A stretch of DNA of 55,874 nt from Streptomyces tailanensis (lineage in GTDB: Bacteria > Actinomycetota > Actinomycetes > Streptomycetales > Streptomycetaceae): the NCBI RefSeq assembly GCF_008386495.1, contig NZ_VTHJ01000032.1, positions 42,109-97,982 on the forward strand, written 5' to 3'. Each line of letters begins with the position of its first letter. Within the stretch, counting starts at the first letter, position 1. Positions 1 through 7,612 of the stretch are shown here, in pieces. The notes below the pieces were generated by a model. The model ran no database searches and was not told the DNA's origin. It worked only from the letters and a program-made list of their open reading frames with translations. Made by a program: the position numbers and the translations under genes.

Positions 1-1
1 C

Positions 2-216
2 CAATGCTCATCCTTGACGTTTTCGCTGGTCAGAAGGGGTGAGCATGGTCGGAGCTTCTCAGCCCTTGTCAGTCTGTTCCTGTCCTTGTGTCCCGAACGC
101 GTCCTGAATGCCTGCAGGAGGGACCGGCTCAGCCGGTGCGAAGTCGATCGCGCCAGTTCGGGAACGGGCTCGAACCCGCCCGCAGCGGATTCCCTTCCCA
201 CGCGTAGAGGCTCCGC
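2..216. repeat. Module-end repeat, copy 1
   Basis: Bases 2-90 and 152-216 match 10441-10529 and 10592-10658 in the same order and spacing. A 28-base stretch (61-88) is identical to 10500-10527. The second copy begins 28 bases to the right of a tRNA-Met 3'-half repeat, so copy 1 probably lies just inside an equivalent att site beyond the left window edge. I see no gene in 1-349. Confidence 0.75.
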
Positions 217-256
217 CTTGTCCTCACAGGAGCATCGCCGCCCTGACCTCACACAT

Positions 257-290
257 GCCTGTTCCCGCAGCCATGGCTGCGGGAACAGGC
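257..290. terminator. Strong hairpin downstream of the liv operon
   Basis: A perfect inverted repeat with 16-bp arms (257-272 and 275-290) around a 2-base centre, about 60 bases beyond the stop of the last liv gene. There is no T-tract, as is common for Streptomyces terminators. Probably ends the leftward liv transcript. Confidence 0.7.
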
Positions 291-349
291 ACCGCATCCG
301 GAGCCGCCAGCGAGAACCGGTGGCCGTGCGCGAACTCAGCGGCGACGTG

Positions 350-1450
350 TCACGAGGACGCTCGCCCCGCGATGCGGCGCTGCCACGCGTCGCGCAGTGC
401 GGGGACGATGCCGCGCGGCAGGAACAGCACGACGAGGATGAGAAGGGCGGCGTACACGGCGTAGTTGAGGATGCTGGGGGCGCTGGCGGGCATGCCCGGC
501 CTGGAGCCCAGGTCGTTGAGGAACTGCACGATCAGGGTGATCGCGGTGGCGCCCAGGAGCGCGCCCCAGATGGTGCCGAGCCCGCCGACGACGGCCATCA
601 CCAGGAACTGGATGGACAGCAGGACCGGGAACGACCCCGGATTGATGTAGCCGATGAAGAAGGCGTAGATCCCTCCGGCGAGTCCGGCGAACGCGGCGGC
701 CAGGGTGAACACGGCGAGTTTGTAGCGCGCCACCGGCACTCCGCTGGCACTGGCCGCCGTCTCGCTGGTGGCCAGCGCACGCAGTCCGCGGCCGGCCCGT
801 GAGGTGACGACGTTGCGGGCGACCAGGATCGTGACGGCCACGGCGGCCCAGGCCAGGTAGGCGTAGTGGATGTCCTCGCCGAGTTCCGTACCTCCGGCGG
901 AGAGTCGTGGGATGCCCTGCAGACCGACCGAGCCACCGGCCCAGTCCGCCTCGCCGAGCAGGGAGATGAGAATGAGCTGCAGGGCGATGGTGGCGAAGGC
1001 CAGGTGATGCCCCCGCAGCCGCAGCAGCGGTCCGCCGATGGCGGCGGCGAACAGGGCGGCGACCAGTGGTGCCGCGGCCAGCGCCAGCAGCGGGGGTGTG
1101 CCGTGGACGCTCAGCAGGCCGGCCGCGTAGGCGCCGATGGCGTAGAACGATGCCTGGCCGATGGAGACCTGGCCCGCGTAGCCCATGAGCAGGCTCAGCC
1201 CCACGGTGACCATGGCGGACAGGGCGAGCAGGATGTACACCGAGAGCTGGCCGGCGGTCAGCATCGGAGGCAGGGCGAGGGTCACGGCCACCGCCCCGCC
1301 GGCCGCGACGAGGCCGGCCCGCCTTCCCCGGCCGGCGAAACGGGCGCCGAGGGGCCCTCGGGCGTCCGACGACTCGGTGTCCCCCGTGCCGCCCGCGCCG
1401 CCGGGGGGCTGGGATGTGGCCCGTTCACGGCCGGAGGTGACGGCGCTCAT
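350..1450 (-). CDS. livM: Branched-chain amino acid-type ABC transporter permease (LivM family)
   Basis: Inner-membrane permease subunit of a HAAT-family importer, 366 aa. A charged, poorly conserved N-terminus of about 50 residues is followed by a long run of hydrophobic helices. The family signature appears as LSLLMGYAGQVSIGQASFYA, and the typical GYINPGSFPVLLSIQF and GGLGTIWGALLGA segments follow. I chose the ATG at 1450 because upstream in-frame codons (to 1507) are not membrane-protein-like. It is the last gene of the leftward tetR-livJ-G-F-H-M group, 118 bases after livH. The substrate need not be an amino acid: such transporters often import aromatic or dicarboxylic acids, and the catabolic genes next door favour that. 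The reading frame is intact. Confidence 0.9.
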   Translation of the reverse strand: MSAVTSGRERATSQPPGGAGGTGDTESSDARGPLGARFAGRGRRAGLVAAGGAVAVTLALPPMLTAGQLSVYILLALSAMVTVGLSLLMGYAGQVSIGQASFYAIGAYAAGLLSVHGTPPLLALAAAPLVAALFAAAIGGPLLRLRGHHLAFATIALQLILISLLGEADWAGGSVGLQGIPRLSAGGTELGEDIHYAYLAWAAVAVTILVARNVVTSRAGRGLRALATSETAASASGVPVARYKLAVFTLAAAFAGLAGGIYAFFIGYINPGSFPVLLSIQFLVMAVVGGLGTIWGALLGATAITLIVQFLNDLGSRPGMPASAPSILNYAVYAALLILVVLFLPRGIVPALRDAWQRRIAGRASS

Positions 1451-1568
1451 ATCGTGCTGCCTTTCTGGTACGGCGGATACGGATCGAGCACGGACGGGGT
1501 GCCCCATGCGTACATACGCCCGGAGTACGCGGAGGGCAGCGGGCGTCCCACAGAGGACTGATGACGCG

Positions 1569-2429
1569 TCATCCGGCCTCCGCCACGACGCTGTGGGTGC
1601 GGGCCGCCTGCCCGATCATCAGCGCCAGGACCAGACCCAGCGCCACCACGGTCTGGTACGTGGCGCTGCCATAGCCCGCGACCATCGCTTCGGCCACTCC
1701 GAGGAACAGCGCACCGGCCAGGGTGCGGCCGATGTGATGCATGGACCCGACGACCGCCGCCGCGAAACCGTTGATGATCAGCGCCACGTCGGAGTCGAAG
1801 GCCACCGAGTTCATGGGCGCCAGCAGAACGCCGGCCAGACCGCCGAGAGCGCCGCCGATGGCGAAGGCGATCAGCCCCATGCGGGTGACGGAGATCCCGA
1901 CGACGCGGGCCGCGTACGGGTTGGAGGAGCACGCGGAGAGGGCCTTGCCCGCGTCGGTACGGCCGAACAGCGCGGCCATCGCGGCGAAGACGGCCATGGT
2001 GACGCCGATGATGAGCAGGTAGTGGGTCTGGATACGAGCGCCGAACACGGTCACGGCGCCGGAGAGTCCCTCGGAGGACCGGCCCTGGTCCCCCCAGAGC
2101 ATGACCTCCACGGCGTACGCCAGGATGCCCAGTCCCAGGGTGACCACGAGCGCGGCCTGTGGCGAGGTGCCCCGCCGACCGATGGCGATCACGCCGAAGA
2201 GCAGTCCCACGACGGCGGCGACGGCGACCCCGAGCAGTTCGGCGAGCCCGTGCGGGAGGCCGGTGTCGAGGAGCGAGATGGCGGTCAGCGCCCCGACGAC
2301 GGCGAAGGTGCCCTGGGCGAAGTTGACCACGCGCGTCACCCGGTGGATGAGCACCAGGCCGCTGCCGATCAGCGCGATGCCGCAGCCGGTGCCCAGTCCG
2401 GTGATGAGGTAGACGAGGAAGTCGCTCAT
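1569..2429 (-). CDS. livH: Branched-chain amino acid-type ABC transporter permease (LivH family)
   Basis: Second membrane subunit of the importer, 286 aa, with about eight hydrophobic segments. The N-terminal GIALIGSGLVLIHRVTRVVN and NFAQG motif is the family hallmark, and the GLGILAYAVEVMLWG and GLAGVLLAPMNSVAFDSD stretches are also typical. The ATG at 2429 overlaps the livF stop by 4 bases (ATGA), so translation is probably coupled. Intact. It would pair with LivM to form the membrane pore, with LivG and LivF as ATPases and the lipoprotein LivJ delivering substrate. Confidence 0.92.
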   Translation of the reverse strand: MSDFLVYLITGLGTGCGIALIGSGLVLIHRVTRVVNFAQGTFAVVGALTAISLLDTGLPHGLAELLGVAVAAVVGLLFGVIAIGRRGTSPQAALVVTLGLGILAYAVEVMLWGDQGRSSEGLSGAVTVFGARIQTHYLLIIGVTMAVFAAMAALFGRTDAGKALSACSSNPYAARVVGISVTRMGLIAFAIGGALGGLAGVLLAPMNSVAFDSDVALIINGFAAAVVGSMHHIGRTLAGALFLGVAEAMVAGYGSATYQTVVALGLVLALMIGQAARTHSVVAEAG

Positions 2430-3379
2430 TTCGCCTCCCGTGTCGCGGCCCGCGCGGACTGGACGGTGGTGTCCTGGTTGCCCCGGGCGGTCTTGGCAGT
2501 GCCGGGCGTGGGTGCGGGGTCGGCCGTGGCCCGGTCGTGCGAACCCGAGTCGGCCGAACCCCGGTCGTCCGGACCCGGGTCGTCCGGACCCGGGTCGTCC
2601 GGACCCGGGTCGTCCGGACCCGGGTCGTCCGGACCCGGGTCGTCCTGAGCGTCCGGTGGGCTCGGGAGTCCCTGGGCCTCGCCGAGGTAGGCCCGGGCGA
2701 TGTCGGGGCTGGCGGCCAGTTCGGCGCTGTCGCCCTCGGCGGCGATCCGTCCCGCTTCCAGGACGTAGGCGCGGCTGCACAGGTCCAGGGCGAGCCGCGC
2801 GTTCTGCTCGATGAGCACAACGGCAGTGCCCTGCTCCCGGTTGAGCTCGGTCAGGTGCTCGGCGAGGTCCGCGACGATCAGGGGCGCGAGGCCGAGGGAG
2901 AGCTCGTCGATCACGAGGACCTCCGGCCGGCTCATCAGGGCGCGTCCGACGGCGACCATCTGCTGCTGGCCTCCCGACAGCCCGCCCGCCTTCCGTGCGC
3001 GTACCCGCACCAGGTCGGGAAGGAGCTCGTACACCCATGAGGTGTCGCGCTGCTTGCGGCGGCTTCGGCCGCGGCCGGACAGCTGCCAGGCGCCCAGGCG
3101 CAGGTTGTCGTCGACGGTGAGGTCGCCGAACATCTGCCGCCCCTCGGGTACCTGGGCGATCCTGGCCCGTACCTCCACGCTGCCGGAGGCCGGTGTCAGG
3201 ATCCCGGTCAGGGTGTTGACCAGGGTGGACTTGCCGGCTCCTTGGGCCCGACGAGGGCGACCATCTCACCGGGCTCGACCCGCAGCGAGACGCTGTCGAG
3301 GGCCGTCGCCGCGCCGTAGCGGACCACCAGGTCGCGTACCTCGACGACATCGCTCGGGGACGGTTGCGAGACGTTCATG
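2426..3379 (-). pseudogene. livF: ABC transporter ATP-binding protein LivF, frameshifted in Walker A
   Basis: ATPase subunit of the importer. The first 45 residues, ending MVALVGP, read in one frame from the ATG at 3379. The rest (GAGKST, then AQVPEGRQMFGDLTVDD, signature GLSGGQQQ, Walker B VIDELSLGL) reads in another. One base is missing at about 3238-3244, exactly where the Walker A asparagine codon should be (GPNGAGKST). The region between the P-loop and VPEGRQ is also about 15-20 residues shorter than in the usual family member. The C-terminus carries an extra low-complexity tail with PDDPG repeats. The start overlaps the livG stop by 4 bases. As read, no functional ATPase can be made; a sequencing slip is the alternative. 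Confidence 0.85.
2536..2649. repeat. 15-bp tandem repeat in the livF 3' end
   Basis: Five perfect copies of CGTCCGGACCCGGGT (2566-2640), with two degenerate copies before and a partial copy after. The period is a multiple of three, so copy number can change without shifting frame. On the coding strand it encodes the pentapeptide repeat PDDPG, in a tail beyond the normal end of LivF-type ATPases. Confidence 0.95.
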
Positions 3380-4148
3380 CCGCCGCCTTCGTGCCCAGAT
3401 ACGCGGTGACGACCCGCGGGTCGGTACGTATCTCGTCCGGTGTGCCCTCGGCGATGACCTTGCCCAGGTCCAGGACGGTGACACGGTCGGCGAGGCGGCC
3501 GACGAGAGCGACGTCGTGTTCGACGAGCATGATGGTGAGTCCGTCCGCGCGCAGTTGCTCGATGAGGTCGGCGAGCCGGTCCCGCTCCGCGGCCCGCAGA
3601 CCGGAGGCGGGTTCGTCGAGGAGCAGCAGGGTGGGTTCTCCGCACAGGGCGCGGGCGACCTGGAGCGCGCGCTGCTGCCCGAGCGGCAGCAGCTCCGCGG
3701 GGCGGTCCGCCCAGTCTTCGAGCCCGACCCGCCGTACCGCCTCGTGTGCCCGCTCGGCGATCAGGCGTTCCTCCCGGCGGTGGCGCGGCAGCCTGAGTGC
3801 GGCTGCCGCGAACCCTGCGCCGGTGGTGGCGTGGGCGCCGACCATCGCGTTCTCCAGCACGCTCATCCCGTGGAAGGTGCGGGCGCCCTGGAAGACGATG
3901 GCGATCCCGAGGCGGGCCCTGTGGTGGGGTGGCAGCCGGTCGATGCGTCGTCCGTCGAGTCGGATCTCGCCCCGCTCGGCGGGCAGTTGACCGCTCACCA
4001 GGTTGAACAGGGTCGACTTGCCCGCCCCGTTGGGGCCGATGACGCCGAGGATGCTGCCACGGTCCACCGTCAGGTCGACGCCGTCCACGGCGTACACCCC
4101 GCCGAACGACCGTGCCAGGCCGCTCACCCGGAGCAGGGGGTCGGTCAC
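3375..4148 (-). CDS. livG: Branched-chain amino acid-type ABC transporter ATP-binding protein (LivG family)
   Basis: Cytoplasmic ATPase of the importer, 257 aa. Walker A is GPNGAGKST, the signature is the degenerate LPLGQQRALQVARAL, Walker B is LLLLDEPASGL, and the switch histidine is in LVEHDV. The LivG-type insert with HGMSVLENAMVGAH and the C-terminal VVTAYLG are present. The GTG start at 4148 overlaps the livJ stop by 4 bases and the gene end overlaps the livF start by 4 bases, so livJ-G-F-H are tightly coupled. Intact, unlike its partner LivF, so any surviving transporter would need LivG homodimers or another ATPase. Confidence 0.9.
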   Translation of the reverse strand: MTDPLLRVSGLARSFGGVYAVDGVDLTVDRGSILGVIGPNGAGKSTLFNLVSGQLPAERGEIRLDGRRIDRLPPHHRARLGIAIVFQGARTFHGMSVLENAMVGAHATTGAGFAAAALRLPRHRREERLIAERAHEAVRRVGLEDWADRPAELLPLGQQRALQVARALCGEPTLLLLDEPASGLRAAERDRLADLIEQLRADGLTIMLVEHDVALVGRLADRVTVLDLGKVIAEGTPDEIRTDPRVVTAYLGTKAAA

Positions 4149-5329
4149 TTGGCCACCTTCTCCAACTCGCTCTTCGACCAGACCGTCGGAACGAACGTGC
4201 CGTCGGTGACGGTGTTGACCGAGATGTAGTCGGGAGACAGACCCGAGTGGTCCTTCTCGCTGTAGCGGTAGGTGCCGTTCGGGGTGGTAAGCGTCAGCTC
4301 CTCCATCGCCTGCCGGATCTTCTCGTGGTCGGTGCTCTTCGCCTTCTCGATGGCGGCGGCCAGCAGCTGGACACCGGTCTATCCGTCCTGTGCGAACTGC
4401 GGCGGCGGGTAGTTGTACTTCTCCGTAAACGGCTTGTTGACGGCCTCGATGGCCTTTCTCTGCGCTCCCTCCGGCAGCGTGTTGCCGACCAGGCCGATGG
4501 AACTGGCGACGATGGCGCCCTCGGCGGCCTTGCCGGCCGGGTCGAGCCACAGCTTGCTGGCCTGGGAGCCGGTGAAAGCGATCGGGATGTCCAGTCCCGA
4601 GGCGGCGTACTGCTTGGTCAGGACGACGGAGGCGGGGCCGGTCACCCACACCGCGAGCGCCTGGGCGTCGGTGCCCTTGACGTGCGTGAAGACGGCGCTG
4701 AAGTCGGACGCGGTGCTCTGGATCTCCTCGGTGGCGACGACCTTGATGCCGTACTCCCCGGCCTTCGCCTTCATCGCCTTGTAGCCGGCGGTCGGATACG
4801 CGGTCTTGGTGTCGTAGGCCACGGCCAGCTTGGTGACGCCCTCCGACTTGTAGTACTGCAACAGCCGCTCGGCGTAGTCGGAGGCCAGGGCCGGTACCAC
4901 GAAGACGAAGGGGTGGACGGGCTCCACCTGCTCGTCGGCCGGGCTCAGGGAGATGTACGGGATCTCCGCCCGGTCCACGGCGGGCAGCGTGGCCAGCGCC
5001 GACCCTGCGGACGGTGAGCCGAGGACCGCAGTCACGCCCTGGTCCTTGAAGCCGTTGAAGGCCAGTACGGACTGGTCGGGCAGGCTCTTGTCGTCCTTGA
5101 CCGTCAGCTCCAGCTTCCTCCCGAGGACCCCGCCGTCCTTGTTGATCTGCTCGACCGCCAGTTCCGCGGCCTTGCGGCCCTCGGTACCGAGGGTCTGGAG
5201 CTGACCGGTGAGCGAGGTGATCATGCCGATCTCTATCGGGCCGTCATCAGCGGACGAGGACGCGGACGAACCCCCTCCGCACGCTGTGACAGTGAGCACC
5301 AGACCGACGGCGAGAGTGGCAAGGGGCAT
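4145..5329 (-). pseudogene. livJ: ABC transporter substrate-binding lipoprotein (LivJ family), in-frame amber stop
   Basis: Periplasmic-binding-protein-type receptor, anchored as a lipoprotein: hydrophobic LATLAVGLVLTVTAC with a lipobox cysteine. IEIGMITSLTGQLQTLGTEG and INKDGGVLGRKLEL are typical. Codon 317 of 395 is TAG (4379-4381). The same frame then continues for 77 sense codons (starting TGVQLLAAAIEKAK) to a TGA that overlaps livG, so the lesion is a single nonsense change. The start is also suspect: the best ribosome site (GGGAGG) serves a GTG at about 5342 in another frame that would supply the missing basic signal-peptide start, suggesting one lost base near 5330. Readthrough cannot be excluded. 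Confidence 0.85.
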
Positions 5330-5481
5330 ATACGAGGGCGCACGGGAACCTCCCGGATACGGAGCGGGAACGGCATAGGGGAAGAGGCACACGCACCCGG
5401 AGGAGACGCGGCGCACACCAAAACGATGCAAGAAGAGTCGTTTTGCGGGCTTTTGCGGCTTGCGGCCCGATCGACGGGTTG

Positions 5482-5510
5482 AACATAAGCCGCGACCACA
5501 TGACCGTCAA
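5482..5510 (-). promoter_or_regulatory. Predicted sigma-70-type promoter for the liv operon
   Basis: On the minus strand TTGACG (5505-5510) and TATGTT (5482-5487) are separated by 17 bases, close to the HrdB consensus. It lies about 150 bases before livJ and 19 bases downstream of the palindrome at 5529-5544. The rest of 5330-5712 shows no gene. Confidence 0.55.
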
Positions 5511-5528
5511 CACTTCAAACAAAGATTC

Positions 5529-5544
5529 TTGGACTCAAGTCCAA
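5529..5544. promoter_or_regulatory. Predicted TetR operator 1 (upstream of livJ)
   Basis: TTGGACT-CA-AGTCCAA, perfect 7-bp arms around 2 bases. It shares the core TGGACT-NN-AGTCCA with the palindrome at 6418-6433 in the other promoter region of this cluster, which makes the neighbouring TetR protein the likely ligand. It sits just upstream of the predicted liv -35 box. Confidence 0.7.
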
Positions 5545-5712
5545 CTCTGCTCTCAAGTCTGCCGAACGCCAGGGCGAGACGGTGGCGCCGCAGGGCCGGC
5601 GGCGAGCCCGGCGAGGCCGCCGCCCGCCATCGGGGGGACACCGGCGACCGCACCCCCGGCGGGAACAGCGGCCATGACGCCTCGGCGGCGCTCCCCCGTT
5701 CCTCCGCTCCAG

Positions 5713-6345
5713 TCAGGGGTGCGTGAGGATGCCCAGCAGGATGATGTCGAGCGCCTCATCGATGCGGCTGGACAGGTCGAACGGCGGCGGCTCCTCGCGG
5801 ATCCAGCGCAGAACCGAAGAGAAGTAGCAGGACGCGAGCAGGGCGCCGGCCTGGTCGGCGCCGACCTGCGACCGGATCTCTCCGCGCTGCCGCCCCTCGT
5901 CGACGATCTTCGCGAGTTCGGTTTCCAAGGAGGGGTCCTGCAGCAGGCGGCCGAAGCGTGCGGAGGCGTCCATCAGGACAGTGGTCTCCGCACGGGAGGC
6001 GACGTTGAGGTCAGCCATCTCCCTCAGGTAGCGGCGCAGCCGGTCGCCGACCGGCAGGTCCTCGGCGCGCTCCTGGCCGAGGATGGCCGCGACCCGGGCC
6101 CGGCGGCGGACGCCCCACTCCTCCAGGAAGCCGACCTTCTGCGAGAAGTGGTTGAAGACGGTGGCTCGGGCGACGTCGGCGGACTCGGCGATCTGCTCCA
6201 TGGTCGTCGCCTCGTAGCCCTGGGCGACGAACAGCCCCACCGCGGCGCTGTAGAGCTGGTCGCGCACCTGCTGCCGCTTCCGCTCGCGCCGCCCGAGGGG
6301 TGGGGCGTCCTGTGCGGGTGCGCCTCCCGCCTCAGAGATCGTCAT
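5713..6345 (-). CDS. TetR-family transcriptional regulator
   Basis: A 210-aa one-component regulator. The N-terminal helix-turn-helix reads TTMEQIAESADVARATVFNH, with the FNHF(S)QK ending that is diagnostic for TetR. The remaining 150 residues are the helical ligand and dimer domain. I chose the ATG at 6345 (MTISEAGG) over the one 8 codons upstream. It is divergent from the MBL gene, with the palindrome 6418-6433 between them, and points toward the liv operon, whose promoter region holds a second copy. This suggests it represses both uptake and breakdown operons until an intermediate, perhaps a CoA thioester or an aromatic acid, binds. The ligand is not predictable from sequence. Confidence 0.92.
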   Translation of the reverse strand: MTISEAGGAPAQDAPPLGRRERKRQQVRDQLYSAAVGLFVAQGYEATTMEQIAESADVARATVFNHFSQKVGFLEEWGVRRRARVAAILGQERAEDLPVGDRLRRYLREMADLNVASRAETTVLMDASARFGRLLQDPSLETELAKIVDEGRQRGEIRSQVGADQAGALLASCYFSSVLRWIREEPPPFDLSSRIDEALDIILLGILTHP

Positions 6346-6376
6346 GGGCCCAGTACAGCACAGGCACACGCAGGTA

Positions 6377-6406
6377 TTGACCCTCCGCGAGTCACCCCTT
6401 TAGATT
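6377..6406 (+). promoter_or_regulatory. Predicted promoter of the catabolic operon
   Basis: TTGACC (6377-6382) and TAGATT (6401-6406) are 18 bases apart. The expected transcription start at about 6413 places operator 2 immediately downstream, a repressing position. It also places the ATG at 6418 at or before the mRNA 5' end region, supporting the downstream GTG as start of the MBL gene. Confidence 0.5.
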
Positions 6407-6417
6407 ACGCCCCACGA

Positions 6418-6433
6418 ATGGACTCCAGTCCAT
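6418..6433. promoter_or_regulatory. Predicted TetR operator 2 (tetR / MBL intergenic)
   Basis: ATGGACT-CC-AGTCCAT, perfect 7-bp arms around 2 bases. Same core as operator 1 (TGGACT-NN-AGTCCA), about 890 bases away. It lies between divergent tetR (start 6345) and the MBL gene (start 6484), so it could serve autoregulation and operon control together. Confidence 0.75.
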
Positions 6434-6483
6434 CAATGGATCTCAGTCTCGACTTTTCCGCTTCGGGACGTGGAGGAGGCAGC

Positions 6484-7431
6484 GTGGCTTCCGTACTTTC
6501 CCCAGCCGGCCGGATCGACCTCGGCCATGGCTGTCATGCGTGGGTAGCGGGTACGGCCGGATGGGGAATGAGCAACGCCGGGCTGGTCACCGGCCAGGGC
6601 GAGTCCCTGCTCGTCGACACCCTCTACGACCTGCGCCTCACCCGGGCCATGCTCGACGGGCTGGCGCCGGTGACCGACGCCGCGCCGATCTCGACCGTGG
6701 TCAACACCCACGGCAACGGCGACCACTGGTTCGGCAACCAGCTCGTGGCCCACGCCGAGATCATCGCGGCCCGCGGAACGCTGACCGACATGCGGCAGGT
6801 GGGCCCGGCCGAGATGCGCACGTTGACCAGCGCGGAAACCGTCGCGGGACGGTTCGCCCGCCGGATCTTCGGCCGCTTCGACTACTCGGAAATCCACCCC
6901 GTGCTTCCGCACCGGGTCTTCGACGGCGAGACGGTCCTGGACATCGGCGGGACGGAGGTCCGTCTGATCGACGTGGGCCCCGCGCACAGCGCCGGAGACA
7001 CGATCGTCCATGTCCCGCGGGCCCGGACCGTCTACACCGGCGACATCGTCTTCGCCGGTTCCACACCCGTCATATGGCACGGCCCGTTCGCCAACTGGCT
7101 CACCGCCTGCGACCTGCTCCTCGACCTGGACGTGGACATCATCGTGCCCGGCCACGGCCCGGTCACCACGAAGGAGGCCGTCCACACCGTCCGCGACTAT
7201 CTGTCGTACGTCCACGAGCAGGCCACCTCCCGCTTCAGCGCGGGAATGCCCGCCGAGGCAGCCACACGCGACATCCGCCTGGGACGCTTCGCCGACCTCG
7301 ACGAGAGCGAACGCCTTGCCGTCAACGTGCACACCGTCTACCGCGAGCTCGACCCCTCACTGCCTCCGCTCGACGGCCCCCAGTTGTTCGGCCGCATGGC
7401 CGGCCTCGCCTGCCCCTGCCCCGGCCTCTGA
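6484..7431 (+). CDS. MBL-fold metallo-hydrolase with a variant metal motif
   Basis: A 315-aa metallo-beta-lactamase-fold hydrolase. The usual HxHxDH motif is HGNGDH here (residues 76-81), so the second metal-ligand histidine is asparagine. The other motifs are present: GPAHSAGD, the TGD aspartate (YTGDIVF) and the final VPGHGPV. The GTG at 6484 has a GGAGG 7-8 bases upstream. In-frame ATGs at 6418 and 6436 overlap the operator and lack a ribosome site. First gene of a rightward operon with FAH and CoA-transferase genes. It may hydrolyse a lactone or thioester intermediate, but the substrate is not evident. The asparagine variant suggests altered metal loading rather than loss of activity. Confidence 0.85.
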   Translation: MASVLSPAGRIDLGHGCHAWVAGTAGWGMSNAGLVTGQGESLLVDTLYDLRLTRAMLDGLAPVTDAAPISTVVNTHGNGDHWFGNQLVAHAEIIAARGTLTDMRQVGPAEMRTLTSAETVAGRFARRIFGRFDYSEIHPVLPHRVFDGETVLDIGGTEVRLIDVGPAHSAGDTIVHVPRARTVYTGDIVFAGSTPVIWHGPFANWLTACDLLLDLDVDIIVPGHGPVTTKEAVHTVRDYLSYVHEQATSRFSAGMPAEAATRDIRLGRFADLDESERLAVNVHTVYRELDPSLPPLDGPQLFGRMAGLACPCPGL

Positions 7432-7462
7432 GCCGCGTCGGCCCCCGGATCTCGGAGAAGAC

Positions 7463-7612
7463 ATGGTCACCAGCCCCGTTCACGGCGCCCCCGCCGTCCC
7501 GTCCGCCGACTCGCCCGCCCGGCACACCGGCACCGTCATCGCCGGATGCCTGGCGATCCGCCCCGCCTGGGTCCACCCCGCCCCGACCGAGGCAGAGGAG
7601 AGCGCGGCGTGA
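7463..7612 (+). CDS. Possible small protein between the MBL and FAH genes
   Basis: A 49-codon frame starting MVTSPVHGAP, preceded by GGAG 6 bases upstream. Its TGA overlaps the GTG of the FAH gene by 4 bases. No recognisable domain; composition is rich in Ala, Pro and Thr. It fills what would otherwise be a 177-base gap within the operon, and the stop/start overlap suggests a translated leader. It could equally be chance in high-GC DNA. Confidence 0.3.
   Translation: MVTSPVHGAPAVPSADSPARHTGTVIAGCLAIRPAWVHPAPTEAEESAA

Noticed and set aside
2566..2640. Regular 15-bp repeats as a possible CRISPR array
   Set aside because: There are no spacers: units are contiguous, keep the reading frame and encode PDDPG within livF.
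1447..2820. Long minus-strand frame over livH and livF
   Set aside because: It is an Arg/Pro-rich high-GC shadow of the genuine permease and ATPase frames.
4379..4381. Amber codon in livJ as selenocysteine/pyrrolysine-type recoding
   Set aside because: No recoding element or dedicated tRNA is visible, the family does not use recoded residues, and neighbouring genes are also damaged.
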